8,617 bases of DNA, taken from an uncultured Campylobacter sp. (GTDB lineage: Bacteria; Campylobacterota; Campylobacteria; Campylobacterales; Campylobacteraceae). This document shows, in pieces, positions 1 to 7,233 of the stretch. The stretch is taken from contig CALISV010000091.1 in the NCBI GenBank assembly GCA_938041615.1, positions 1 through 8,617 on the forward strand. Direction: 5' to 3'. A model generated the notes under the pieces. The model ran no database searches. It had not been told where the DNA came from and saw only the letters and a list, made by a program, of their open reading frames with translations. Position 1 is the first letter of the stretch; each line of letters begins with the position of its first letter. Made by a program: the position numbers and the translations under genes.

Positions 1-1
1 C

Positions 2-424
2 AAAATTTACGCTGTGGACGACTTGCAAGAGATTGTAAATAAAAACCTAGCCCTGCGCGAAGAGCAAGCGCAGATCGCATACGGCATCGTCGGGCGAAAT
101 ACGGCGGCGTTTTTCCAAATGCTGCGCGAACTAGCCGTCACGCCGCTAATAAAAGGCATAAGAGAGCAGGCTAAAGAGTGCGCCCAGAGAGAGCTAGCAA
201 AAGCCCTAAAAAAGGGCTATCTAAAACATAGCGACGAAGAGGAGGCGTATCGCCTCATACATCAGGTTTTTAAGGCGTTTTTGCACGCGCCGACGATAAA
301 TTTAAAAAACCTCGCGGGCGCTGCCGGAAGCGAAGCGCAGCTAAGAGCCGTCGGGGAAATCTTTAACGTCGCGGAGCAAACGCCGCAAGAAGAAAATAAC
401 GAATTTGAATGGGAGAACGAATGA
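2..424 (+). CDS. hemA: Glutamyl-tRNA reductase, C-terminal part (5' end outside window)
   Basis: The enzyme uses NADPH to reduce glutamate carried on tRNA-Glu to glutamate-1-semialdehyde, the first committed step of C5-pathway tetrapyrrole synthesis in the cytoplasm. Only about 140 C-terminal residues are present. The frame is open from base 2 ([12 protein letters not shown]...) and stops with TGA at 422-424, so the gene enters from the left edge; the GTG at 14 is an internal valine, not a start. What is visible matches the helical dimerisation domain: the end of the NAD-binding domain (YAVDDL), then a long amphipathic helical region with [20 protein letters not shown], typical of HemA C-termini. 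The catalytic cysteine and the NADPH site lie upstream and cannot be checked. The tail is acidic ([11 protein letters not shown]). The stop overlaps the proS start as ATGA. HemC, two steps further along the same pathway, is encoded three genes downstream. Identification is firm from the C-terminal sequence and the conserved neighbourhood. Confidence 0.93.
   Translation, partial: KIYAVDDLQEIVNKNLALREEQAQIAYGIVGRNTAAFFQMLRELAVTPLIKGIREQAKECAQRELAKALKKGYLKHSDEEEAYRLIHQVFKAFLHAPTINLKNLAGAAGSEAQLRAVGEIFNVAEQTPQEENNEFEWENE
411..415 (+). promoter_or_regulatory. Ribosome binding site deciding the proS start
   Basis: GGGAG lies five bases before the ATG at 421. An in-frame ATG also exists at 409, but it would place this site inside the gene and add four residues (MGER) not expected in the family. 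The site therefore supports 421, which also gives a four-base ATGA overlap with hemA. Confidence 0.6.
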
Positions 425-2133
425 AATTTAGCAAACTTTACGCGCCGACGGCAAAAGAAGCGCCAAAAGACGCAAGCCTGGCAAGTCATAAATTTTTGCT
501 CCGAGCGGGCTACGCCGAGCAGGTAGGCAGCGGACTTTACAACTTTTTGCCGCTTGGCAAACGTGTGCTTGAAAATATAAAAAATATCGTCAAAGAGGAG
601 CTTGACGAAGCGGGCGCGCAGGAGATCTCGATGAGCTTCGTCACGTCGGCTGATCTTTGGCGCGAGAGCGGACGGTATGAGTTTTACGGCAAGGAGCTTT
701 TGCGCTTTAAGGACCGCAAAGAAAACGATTTTGTCCTAAGCCCGACAAACGAAGAGAGCGTGGTCGCGCTCGTGCGAGGCAAGGTAACGTCCTATAAGCA
801 ACTGCCGCTAAATTTATATCAGATAAATACAAAATTTAGAGATGAGGCGAGGCCGAGATTTGGGCTACTTAGAGGGCGCGAGTTTTTGATGAAGGACGGA
901 TATAGCTTCCACGCAAACGCCGAGGATCTGGACCGAGAATTTGACCTGATGGAGAAAACTTATAGCAAAATTTTTACTCGCCTTGGGTTAAATTTCCGCG
1001 CGGTTAGAGCCGATAGCGGCGCGATAGGCGGCAGCGGAAGCAAAGAGTTTATGGTACTGGCAAATAGCGGTGAGGACGACATCATCGTCTGCGAAAACTG
1101 CGACTACGCCGCAAACATAGAGGCCGCAACCCGCGCAAAACGAACGACGCAGGCTGAGCGGCCGGAGGCTGACGCGGCTAAATTTTTAACTCCAAATGCC
1201 AAAACCATCAAAGACGTGGCGGAGTTTTTTAGAGTCGACGAGTTTTACTGCATAAAAGCGGTGATAAAAAAGGCGATTTTTATTGGCGCCAAAGGCGAAA
1301 AGAGCGAGAAAATCGTGGTATTTTTCGTGCGCGGCGAGGATGAACTACAAGAGGTCAAGGCCCAAAACGCATGCGCGGCGCTCGAGCTAGCGGACGCGAC
1401 TGAAGCTGAGATCGCGGCGGCCGGGTTAGTCGGCGGATTTTGCGGGCCGGTCGGGCTAAAGGGCGTGGAGTTTTACATCGACAAAGAGCTTGAGGGCGAA
1501 TCGCAGATAATCTGCGGCGCAAACGAGAGAGATTATCACTTCGTAGGCGTTAGCGTGAGCAGCTTTAACTCTGAGCGCTTCAAAGACTTAACTGCCGTAA
1601 AAGCGGGCGATAAGTGCCCTTGCTGCGGCGGAAATTTAAGCGTTAGTAAAGGTATCGAGGTCGGGCATATATTTAAGCTAGGCACCAAGTACTCAGAGCC
1701 GATGGGCGCTACGTTTTTGGACGAAAACGGCAAGGCAAAACCGTTTATCATGGGATGCTATGGCATAGGCGTTAGCCGTCTGGTTGCCGTCGCCGTCGAG
1801 GCTAAACACGACGAAAAAGGCATAATCTGGAACGAAACCCTAACTCCGTTTAAATTTGAAATCATCGTCTCAAATTTAAAGGACGAAGAGGGCGTCAAAT
1901 TTGCGCAGGAGCTTTACGAGAGCTTGCGCGCGGCTGGCGTTTCGGTGCTGCTTGATGATAGAAATGAGCGTTTCGGCGTTAAAATGAGCGAATTTGAGCT
2001 GATTGGATTTCCTTATGCCGTGATCGTAGGCAAAGGGCTGGCAGAGGGCACGGTCGAACTCGTCACGCGCGACGGGCTAACTAAAGAAACCGTCAAAGCG
2101 AGCGAAATTTTAGCGCGACTAAAGAGCCTATGA
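421..2133 (+). CDS. proS: Prolyl-tRNA synthetase (bacterial type, with editing insertion)
   Basis: This cytoplasmic class II aminoacyl-tRNA synthetase attaches proline to tRNA-Pro using ATP. From the ATG at 421 it has 570 residues, the normal length for bacterial-type ProRS. The N-terminus ([20 protein letters not shown]) is the usual one. Class II motif 2 is seen at about 139-160 ([17 protein letters not shown]) and motif 3 at about 444-461 ([17 protein letters not shown]). Between them, about 225-405, is the INS domain that hydrolyses Ala-tRNA-Pro; it retains a lysine at 279 that appears to match the editing lysine of the E. coli enzyme, and GANERDYHF at 367-374. The C-terminal anticodon-binding domain contains [13 protein letters not shown] (510-522). 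Cysteine pairs C224/C227 and C399/C402 flank the insertion and could bind a metal, which E. coli ProRS does not do as I recall it. The gene overlaps hemA upstream and the fxsA-like gene downstream by four bases each. Confidence 0.97.
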   Translation: MKFSKLYAPTAKEAPKDASLASHKFLLRAGYAEQVGSGLYNFLPLGKRVLENIKNIVKEELDEAGAQEISMSFVTSADLWRESGRYEFYGKELLRFKDRKENDFVLSPTNEESVVALVRGKVTSYKQLPLNLYQINTKFRDEARPRFGLLRGREFLMKDGYSFHANAEDLDREFDLMEKTYSKIFTRLGLNFRAVRADSGAIGGSGSKEFMVLANSGEDDIIVCENCDYAANIEAATRAKRTTQAERPEADAAKFLTPNAKTIKDVAEFFRVDEFYCIKAVIKKAIFIGAKGEKSEKIVVFFVRGEDELQEVKAQNACAALELADATEAEIAAAGLVGGFCGPVGLKGVEFYIDKELEGESQIICGANERDYHFVGVSVSSFNSERFKDLTAVKAGDKCPCCGGNLSVSKGIEVGHIFKLGTKYSEPMGATFLDENGKAKPFIMGCYGIGVSRLVAVAVEAKHDEKGIIWNETLTPFKFEIIVSNLKDEEGVKFAQELYESLRAAGVSVLLDDRNERFGVKMSEFELIGFPYAVIVGKGLAEGTVELVTRDGLTKETVKASEILARLKSL

Positions 2134-2567
2134 TAAAGCATTTTTTTACGCCCTACGTCGTTTTGGAGATCGTAGCGGCGTATTTTTTTATCCACGCGTA
2201 CGGATTTTTAAATTTGGTCTTTGAGGTTATCGCGTCGGCTGTTTTGGGGCTGTTTTTTATGTTTCGCGTCGGATTTTTTCAGCTAACTAGCAATATCGCA
2301 TTTTTTAAGCCCTCAGACGTCTTTAGTAGCGTAGGTATGGCGATCGGGGGATTTTTTATGTTTATCCCGGGGCTTATCACCGACGTTTTGGGCGCGGCGA
2401 TCGTAGCGGTCGCGTTTTTTGCAAATTTGAAAAACGGCGGCGAGCGGGCGAGAGCGGGCGAATTTTACCGCGAAAAATTTGAGAGCGGACAGAGTAAACC
2501 GCGCGATGACGGCGAGATCATCGACGTCGAAGTCGTAGAAGAAAAGAGGCAAATATGGAAAAACTAA
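2130..2567 (+). CDS. fxsA: FxsA family cytoplasmic membrane protein
   Basis: A 145-residue inner-membrane protein. Hydrophobic segments lie at about 8-28, 32-52 and 68-95. The third carries the FxsA-like signature [13 protein letters not shown] (77-89). The C-terminal 45 residues are charged and probably cytoplasmic, ending in an acidic stretch ([16 protein letters not shown]). E. coli FxsA is known for relieving F-plasmid exclusion of phage T7 when overproduced; its normal role is unsettled, so no biochemical function is claimed. The equivalent position between proS and hemC is held by Cj0544 in C. jejuni. The start ATG overlaps the proS stop (ATGA) with an AAGAG just upstream, and the 3' end overlaps hemC by 13 bases, so its expression is probably coupled to both. 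The family call is good; the gene symbol rests on family membership only. Confidence 0.85.
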   Translation: MIKHFFTPYVVLEIVAAYFFIHAYGFLNLVFEVIASAVLGLFFMFRVGFFQLTSNIAFFKPSDVFSSVGMAIGGFFMFIPGLITDVLGAAIVAVAFFANLKNGGERARAGEFYREKFESGQSKPRDDGEIIDVEVVEEKRQIWKN

Positions 2568-3490
2568 AAATCGCAACGAGAAAAAGCGTGCTGGCTATGT
2601 GGCAAAGCGAGCATATTAGGGATAAAATTTTATCGCGCTACCCGGAGCTTGCAGTCGAGCTAACGGGTATGAAAACTAAAGGCGACGTGATCCTAGACAC
2701 TCCGCTGGCTAAAATCGGAGGCAAGGGGCTATTTACGAAAGAGCTAGAAGACAGCATGCTAAGCGGCGAAACGCACATCGCCGTGCATAGCCTAAAAGAC
2801 GTGCCCGTCGTATTTCCGGAGGGGCTGGTGCTGGCCGCGATCTGCTCGCGCGAGGATGTTAGAGACGCGATGCTAAGCGAAAAATACGCTAAATTTGAGG
2901 ATCTGCCCGAGGGCGCGCGCGTGGGTACGACGAGCCTACGCCGTAAGATGCAGCTTTTAGCGATGCGTCCGGGTCTTGAGATAATCTCACTGCGAGGCAA
3001 CGTCCAAACTCGTTTGCGCAAGCTAAAAGAGGGCGAATTTGACGCGATTATCCTAGCGATGGCAGGCGTGAACCGCTTAAATTTACGCTCCGAAGTCGCG
3101 CATATCGTGCCGTTTGAGCTAGATCAGATGGTTCCTGCGATGGGGCAGGGGGCGCTAGGTATCGAGGCTAGGGAGGATGCTGAAATTTTAAATTTGATAG
3201 AGTTTTTGAAAGACGAAAAAGCCGTGATAGAGACGACTGTGGAGCGTGATTTCGTCGCGATGCTAGAGGGCGGCTGCCAGGTACCTATCGGCATAAATGC
3301 GAATTTAAACGGTGACAAGATCGAGATACGCGCGGTCGTGGGGCTACCAGACGGCAGTGAGAGCATACGCGAAAATATCGTCGCGCAAAAAAGCCAGTGG
3401 AAGAGCGTGGGCGCTGAGCTTGGTCGGATATTTATCGGCAAGGGCGCAAAGGAGCTGCTAAAACGCGCCGAGGAGATGGCGAATATATGA
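2555..3490 (+). CDS. hemC: Porphobilinogen deaminase (hydroxymethylbilane synthase)
   Basis: A cytoplasmic enzyme that joins four porphobilinogen molecules into the linear tetrapyrrole hydroxymethylbilane on the way to heme. The 311-residue length matches the family (E. coli 313). Visible features in order: the N-terminal ATRKS with Arg9; GGKGLFTKELE (55-65); HSLKDVP with the catalytic aspartate at Asp82; GTTSLRR (124-130), whose arginines bind substrate carboxylates; ISLRGNVQTRL (144-154); GQGALGIE (197-204); and EGGCQVPIG (238-246), where Cys241 should carry the dipyrromethane cofactor. All key residues are present, so the enzyme should be active. The ATG at 2555 has AGAGG five bases upstream and lies inside the end of the fxsA-like gene. 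The stop overlaps the next start as ATGA. Sharing an apparent operon with hemA places two tetrapyrrole steps under joint expression. Confidence 0.97.
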   Translation: MEKLKIATRKSVLAMWQSEHIRDKILSRYPELAVELTGMKTKGDVILDTPLAKIGGKGLFTKELEDSMLSGETHIAVHSLKDVPVVFPEGLVLAAICSREDVRDAMLSEKYAKFEDLPEGARVGTTSLRRKMQLLAMRPGLEIISLRGNVQTRLRKLKEGEFDAIILAMAGVNRLNLRSEVAHIVPFELDQMVPAMGQGALGIEAREDAEILNLIEFLKDEKAVIETTVERDFVAMLEGGCQVPIGINANLNGDKIEIRAVVGLPDGSESIRENIVAQKSQWKSVGAELGRIFIGKGAKELLKRAEEMANI

Positions 3491-4209
3491 GAAAAGCGCT
3501 TATTTTAGCGTTTTTGACGTCCGCGCTTTTTGCGCAGGTAGATTTAGAACTTATTTATTCGCTCTTTACCGATAAAAATTTCGATAAAAACGCCTATTTT
3601 AAAGGCGAGATGCGAGATCGCTTAAAAAATAATTTTTACTCACCCGACAAATTTGACGAAATCAAAGTCGCCAAACTCGGCCGGAGTGGCGAATTTAGCG
3701 GGATATTTCGCGTTTGGCTCGCTTCTAAAAACGGCACATCCCTCGATCTATACATTTTTGCTAAAGAAGACGGTATTTATGCGCTTAGATCTCTCGCTCA
3801 AACTGGCATCATAGAGGCGATGATAAGGGGCTATGAGACTGCGAGCGAGGCGGAAAAGGCGCAGCTTAGAGCAATGGGCGGGGATATAGAAAATTTAAGG
3901 CTGATTTTAGCAAACGATAATGCATTGCTAAAATTCGGACGCGAAAACGAGGCGAAATTTGAAGAGCTGTTTGCGCTATATCAAAAGGACGAAGCGGCGG
4001 CAAACGAAGCCGTAAAGCGATTACATCTATCTCATGCGGCGTACGACGGCGGAGTTTTTGAGCTTATTATCGGCGGCGTAACGGATAACGTAGTGGGTTT
4101 TATGCGCGTGGAAAATGAATCCGATCTGCCGCAGATGAGTCCGAGCGAGTTTATAATGCTAGAACGGCTCTCTCCAAACTCAAAATGGTACCTTTTTAAG
4201 ACGACTTAG
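3487..4209 (+). CDS. Exported protein of unknown function, coupled to hemC
   Basis: I do not recognise this 240-residue protein. Residues 1-16 (MRKALILAFLTSALFA) form a classic short signal peptide with a Sec/signal peptidase I style ending (ALFA before Gln17), so it is probably periplasmic. There is no lipobox, and the protein has no cysteine at all. The mature part is mixed: a possible small domain around 20-112 ending in strand-rich sequence (FRVWLASKNG, LDLYIFAKED), a helical, Glu/Ala-rich middle at about 105-180, and a C-terminal strand-like part (FELIIGGVTDNVVGFMRVEN) finishing SKWYLFKTT. No catalytic motif stands out. The ATG at 3487 overlaps the hemC stop by four bases and has AGGAG at 3471-3475 within hemC. 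It is the last gene of the cluster. Position after hemC could hint at a heme-related envelope role, but that is only guilt by association; I do not recall a counterpart at this position in C. jejuni. Confidence 0.85.
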   Translation: MRKALILAFLTSALFAQVDLELIYSLFTDKNFDKNAYFKGEMRDRLKNNFYSPDKFDEIKVAKLGRSGEFSGIFRVWLASKNGTSLDLYIFAKEDGIYALRSLAQTGIIEAMIRGYETASEAEKAQLRAMGGDIENLRLILANDNALLKFGRENEAKFEELFALYQKDEAAANEAVKRLHLSHAAYDGGVFELIIGGVTDNVVGFMRVENESDLPQMSPSEFIMLERLSPNSKWYLFKTT

Positions 4210-4256
4210 ACCGATGGAGGCAACCCCTAGCCGGTTTTCACTTTTTGCTTGCCTTA

Positions 4257-4338
4257 ACGCTGCAAATTTAGCGCCATGCGCTTTTGGTTAGAGGTTGTAG
4301 GAGATCTAATTTTTGCTAAGTCGGCGTTAAATTAGCGT
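4257..4338 (+). repeat. Imperfect long inverted repeat with inner hairpin
   Basis: ACGCT at 4257-4261 pairs exactly with AGCGT at 4334-4338. After a three-base bulge (4262-4264), 4265-4275 pairs with 4323-4333 over 11 positions, ten Watson-Crick and one G-U. Inside the 47-base loop a second small stem is possible, TTAGA at 4288-4292 with TCTAA at 4305-4309. This could be a structured leader RNA, a small mobile palindromic repeat, or part of a termination region. No match to a known riboswitch class is evident. The pairing is directly visible; its function is unknown. Confidence 0.4.
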
Positions 4339-4470
4339 ATCCGCCAAAAACCGATATTTTTACGATTTTACTAATTTTTCGGCAGTTAAAGTTGTGTTTT
4401 TGGCTCAAAATGTTTGCGAATTTGACTCAAACGCGGCCAAAATTTTAGCTTCAAAAACGGCTCGTTTGGA

Positions 4471-4486
4471 TATAAATTATTAAGGA
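4471..4486 (+). promoter_or_regulatory. Possible -10 box and ribosome binding site of ubiD
   Basis: TATAAATTAT at 4471-4480 resembles a vegetative -10 box, and AAGGA at 4482-4486 is a good ribosome binding site five bases before the ATG at 4492. The ribosome site is credible. The -10 box would put the transcript start at about 4483, leaving almost no leader, so the true promoter may lie further upstream and the AT run may be incidental. Confidence 0.4.
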
Positions 4487-4491
4487 AAAAT

Positions 4492-6300
4492 ATGGACTAC
4501 ATCAAGCTTCTAAAAGATAACGGCCTGCTGCGCGTCATAGACGAGCCCGCGGATATCGATCTGGAGATCGCGCACGCGAGCTACATCGAGGTCAAGCGCG
4601 AAAACTCGCAGGCGCTGCTTTTTACAAATCCCATCTGTAAAAAAACTGGACGCAAATTTGCTCCAGTGCTAACAAACATCTACGGCTCAAAGCGTGCTTT
4701 AGAGCTTATTTTCGGACGCGATCCCGACGAGATCGCAAGCGAGATCGAAAAGCTTTTAAAGCCTAAAAAACCTAAAAGCTTTGGCGAAAAGCTAAATTTT
4801 GCCGCGTATTTGTTTGAAATGAGAAAAATTTTTACGAAAAGATTAAAAGGCGAGGGCGAGTGTCAGCAGGTCAAATTTACGGGCGAGGAGGTCGATCTGC
4901 TCTCGCTTCCTGCGCTAAAAACATGGCCGCTTGACGGCGGGGCCTTTATCACGATGGGGCAGGTTTACACGCAGAGCCTAGACGGCGAACTGCAAAACGT
5001 CGGCATGTACCGCTTGCAAATTTACGATAAAAATCGCCTCGGCATGCACTGGCAGATCCACAAAGACGGCGCGAATTTCTTTAACGAATACAAGCGCGCG
5101 GGCCGCAAGATGCCCGTATCTGTGGCAATAGGGGGCGATCCTCTTTATATATGGTGCGGCCAAGCGCCGCTACCAAAAGGTGTATTTGAGCTGCTTCTTT
5201 ACGGCTTTATCCGCAAAGAGCCGGCCAAACTCGTAAAGTCGCTGACGAATGAAATTCACATCCCGCACGACGCAGACTACGTGATCGAGGGCTTTGTGGA
5301 TACGGGTAAATTTGAGCTTGAGGGACCGTTTGGCGACCATACCGGCTTTTATACGCCAGTGGGGCCGTTTCCCGTTATGGAGGTTACGGCGATCACGAGC
5401 AAGCGTGAGCCCGTATTTCACGCGACCGTGGTCGGCAAACCGCCGCTTGAGGACAAGTACATGGGCTGGGCGACCGAGCGCATTTTTTTGCCGCTTTTGC
5501 GCACGACGGTACCGGAGCTTCTGGATTACAACATGCCTGAAAACGGCGTATTTCATAACCTGATCTTGGCTAAACTTAACGCCCTTTATCCAGCACACGC
5601 AAAGCAGGCGATGCACGCGTTTTGGGGCGTGGGGCAGATGAGCTTCGTCAAACACGCGGTTTTCGTCGGTGATGATGCGCCAAATTTGAGCGATTATGAC
5701 GCACTTACGGAGTATATTTTAAACCGCTTCGGCGACAAAAGCTTGCTAATCAGCGAGGGCGTGTGCGATCAGCTCGATCACGCGAGCCCAAACTCATGCT
5801 TTGGCGGTAAACTTGGAATCGACGCGACGCAGGATTTTTCGACGCCTGCACCCGTGCTTTTGGATGATGCCGCGCTGCTGGCTAAATTTAAAGAAATAGA
5901 GCCGAATTTAACGCAGCTCGTGCAGTTTAAAACAAATACCAAAACTCCGATTTGTGTCGTCAAATTTGACAAAAACCGCCTCGTAAAAGAGGTTTTTGAT
6001 GGGCTTTTGAAATTTAAAGAGCACTTTAAACTACTCGTTTTCGTCGGCTCTGAAAACCGCCTAGAAAATCCCTATATGCTGCTTTGGCGCGTGACGAACA
6101 ACATTGACGCATTGCGTGATATCTACGTGCGTGAGGGCGCGGTCTGTATCGACGCCACCGCAAAAGGCGAGGCCGAGGGCTATACGCGCGGCTGGCCGCT
6201 ACAAACCGACTGTGACCGCGAAGTCGTGGCTGATCTCGTTAAGCGCGGCATAGTAAAAGAGGAACCCGAGCTATTTAGCAAATTTGAGATTTTCGGATAG
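4492..6300 (+). CDS. ubiD: UbiD-family prenylated-FMN decarboxylase, probably for menaquinone synthesis
   Basis: This 602-residue protein belongs to the UbiD family, which removes aromatic or alpha,beta-unsaturated carboxyl groups using prenylated FMN made by a UbiX partner. The signature ELEGPFGDHTGFYTPVGPFP (275-294) contains Glu277 and Asp282, in the place of the two acidic residues flanking the cofactor site in Fdc1-type enzymes. NVGMYRLQIYD (169-179) supplies the Asn and Arg of the metal/cofactor region, and MHWQIHKDG (185-193) and GGDP (214-217) are also typical. It is about 100 residues longer than E. coli UbiD (497), mainly at the C-terminus, as I recall for campylobacterial and Helicobacter homologues. 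These bacteria make menaquinone by the futalosine route and lack ubiquinone, so the likely substrate is a prenylated dihydroxynaphthoate (an MqnL-type role); the substrate is inference. No ubiX is in this window. The ATG at 4492 has AAGGA at ideal spacing. Confidence 0.93.
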   Translation: MDYIKLLKDNGLLRVIDEPADIDLEIAHASYIEVKRENSQALLFTNPICKKTGRKFAPVLTNIYGSKRALELIFGRDPDEIASEIEKLLKPKKPKSFGEKLNFAAYLFEMRKIFTKRLKGEGECQQVKFTGEEVDLLSLPALKTWPLDGGAFITMGQVYTQSLDGELQNVGMYRLQIYDKNRLGMHWQIHKDGANFFNEYKRAGRKMPVSVAIGGDPLYIWCGQAPLPKGVFELLLYGFIRKEPAKLVKSLTNEIHIPHDADYVIEGFVDTGKFELEGPFGDHTGFYTPVGPFPVMEVTAITSKREPVFHATVVGKPPLEDKYMGWATERIFLPLLRTTVPELLDYNMPENGVFHNLILAKLNALYPAHAKQAMHAFWGVGQMSFVKHAVFVGDDAPNLSDYDALTEYILNRFGDKSLLISEGVCDQLDHASPNSCFGGKLGIDATQDFSTPAPVLLDDAALLAKFKEIEPNLTQLVQFKTNTKTPICVVKFDKNRLVKEVFDGLLKFKEHFKLLVFVGSENRLENPYMLLWRVTNNIDALRDIYVREGAVCIDATAKGEAEGYTRGWPLQTDCDREVVADLVKRGIVKEEPELFSKFEIFG

Positions 6301-6308
6301 ATTTAAAT

Positions 6309-6338
6309 TCGGCAAATTTGAGAGGTTAAATTTGCCGA
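6309..6338 (+). repeat. Perfect 11-bp hairpin after ubiD
   Basis: 6309-6319 is exactly complementary to 6328-6338 (arms TCGGCAAATTT and AAATTTGCCGA) around an eight-base loop. It begins eight bases after the ubiD stop. There is no T-run directly behind it, so it is not a textbook terminator by itself, but it could protect the ubiD mRNA 3' end or work together with the next hairpin. Confidence 0.55.
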
Positions 6339-6340
6339 GC

Positions 6341-6374
6341 CGCTTAAATAAATTCGTTTTTCAAGCGCCTTTTT
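6341..6374 (+). terminator. Candidate rho-independent terminator between ubiD and thiL
   Basis: CGCTT at 6341-6345 pairs with AAGCG at 6363-6367. Additional A-T pairs are possible inside, and two C residues then a run of five T (6370-6374) follow. The stem is weak and the loop large. Together with the stronger hairpin just upstream it makes a plausible but unproven end for the ubiD transcript. Confidence 0.35.
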
Positions 6375-6385
6375 AGCCCGAATTT

Positions 6386-6393
6386 TATAAAAT
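6386..6393 (+). promoter_or_regulatory. -10-like box immediately before thiL
   Basis: TATAAAAT lies six bases before the thiL ATG at 6400. T-rich stretches at about 6357-6361, 6370-6374 and 6383-6386 recur at roughly one helical turn upstream, as in Campylobacter vegetative promoters, which often lack a -35 box. Transcription from here would start at about 6397-6400, giving a leaderless or nearly leaderless thiL mRNA. Confidence 0.4.
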
Positions 6394-6399
6394 CGCAAA

Positions 6400-7233
6400 A
6401 TGGATAAAGAACGCCTAATAATCGATAAATTTAGCAACTCCTTCATCGGCGACGACGGCGCTGTGGTGGCGCATGAGCGCGGAGAGTGGGTGTATAGCAA
6501 GGACCTTTTTTGCGAGGGGACGCACTTCCTGGCAGGCTGGCTTAGTATGGAGGAGATCGCGCGCAAGGCGATGCTCGTAAATCTCTCCGACGCCGTCGCG
6601 ATGAACGCCGAGCCTAAATTTGCGCTTTTAGGACTTGGGCTACCAAAAAAAACGAGCGCGGCTCAGATCTCGGCGCTACGTAAAGGATTTGCGGACGTTT
6701 GCAATGAATACGGCGTGACTATCATCGGCGGCGACACGATCGGTAGCGATAAAATTTTACTTAGCGTTACCGTTATCTCGCGGCTTTGCGGTAAGGCGGT
6801 TTTGCGAAGCGGAGCAAAAAAGGGCGACTTGGTTGCTTTTACGGGCGAGCTTGGAGGCAGTCTAAAAGGGCTTAGGACGCTTTTAAACGGCGGACGGGTC
6901 GCGTCAAATTCGCGCTTTAAAAGACCCGTTTTAAAAGATAAATTTTTCTACGCCGCAGCGGATAAGATAAATGCCGCTATGGACGTCTCAGATGGGCTTG
7001 GCGTAGATCTAGCCAAGCTTTGCGCGCAGAGTCGCTGCGGGGCTAAATTTACCAAGCGGCTAAGCAAACACGAGCTAAATAGCGGCGAAGAGTACGAGAT
7101 TTTATTTACGTTTAGTCCTAAAAACCGCGCCAAAATCCTTAGCCTCGCTCGCAAAACCCGCACGAAAATCACGATCTTTGCCAAAATCACGAAAGGAAAA
7201 TTTAAAAGCAATGCAAGAAACCACCATTTTTAA
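6400..7233 (+). CDS. thiL: Thiamine-monophosphate kinase
   Basis: ThiL phosphorylates thiamine monophosphate with ATP to give thiamine diphosphate, the active cofactor, in the cytoplasm. Family motifs in order: IGDDGAVV (16-23, metal and nucleotide binding), DLFCEGTHF (35-43), the nearly invariant [12 protein letters not shown] (61-72), IIGGDTI (108-114), [11 protein letters not shown] (194-204) and [11 protein letters not shown] (228-238). At 277 residues it is shorter than E. coli ThiL (325); the segment between the SDGL and GEEYE motifs is only about 28 residues, so this is a compact form, and I recall C. jejuni ThiL as similarly short. The start is fixed: an in-frame TAA at 6388-6390 blocks any earlier start, and no Shine-Dalgarno sequence precedes the ATG. 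No thiamine riboswitch is seen upstream. The 3' end overlaps truD by 23 bases; thiL and truD are also adjacent in C. jejuni as I recall. Confidence 0.93.
   Translation: MDKERLIIDKFSNSFIGDDGAVVAHERGEWVYSKDLFCEGTHFLAGWLSMEEIARKAMLVNLSDAVAMNAEPKFALLGLGLPKKTSAAQISALRKGFADVCNEYGVTIIGGDTIGSDKILLSVTVISRLCGKAVLRSGAKKGDLVAFTGELGGSLKGLRTLLNGGRVASNSRFKRPVLKDKFFYAAADKINAAMDVSDGLGVDLAKLCAQSRCGAKFTKRLSKHELNSGEEYEILFTFSPKNRAKILSLARKTRTKITIFAKITKGKFKSNARNHHF

Larger units (their letters stand above)
4210..4491. other. Intergenic region between the hemC cluster and ubiD
   Basis: This 282-base gap has no supportable gene. The longest thing that could be read near its left end is a 25-codon frame from an ATG at 4214, without a good ribosome binding site and with no recognisable product. 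No convincing rho-independent terminator follows the stop at 4209; the T-rich stretch at 4235-4248 is not preceded by a strong hairpin. The region does hold the inverted repeat listed separately and AT-rich, T-tract-containing sequence at 4351-4450 of the kind that often precedes Campylobacter vegetative promoters. Confidence 0.6.

Noticed and set aside
409..420. Upstream ATG for proS adding four residues
   Set aside because: The ribosome binding site GGGAG lies after this ATG and the family N-terminus starts at 421.
4214..4291. 25-codon frame after the exported-protein gene
   Set aside because: No ribosome binding site, no recognisable product, and it runs into the inverted repeat.
5294..5563. 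89-codon + strand frame within ubiD
   Set aside because: It is an out-of-frame shadow of the ubiD coding sequence, rich in Arg and Trp, without its own ribosome binding site.
5170..5655. 161-codon open frame on the - strand inside ubiD
   Set aside because: It lies fully antisense to a well-identified conserved gene, its product is basic with no recognisable motif, and it arises from the codon bias of the + strand gene.
6301..6399. Thiamine (TPP) riboswitch before thiL
   Set aside because: Less than 100 bases are available, the CTGAGA-type conserved core is absent, and the space is filled by simple hairpins and a -10-like box.
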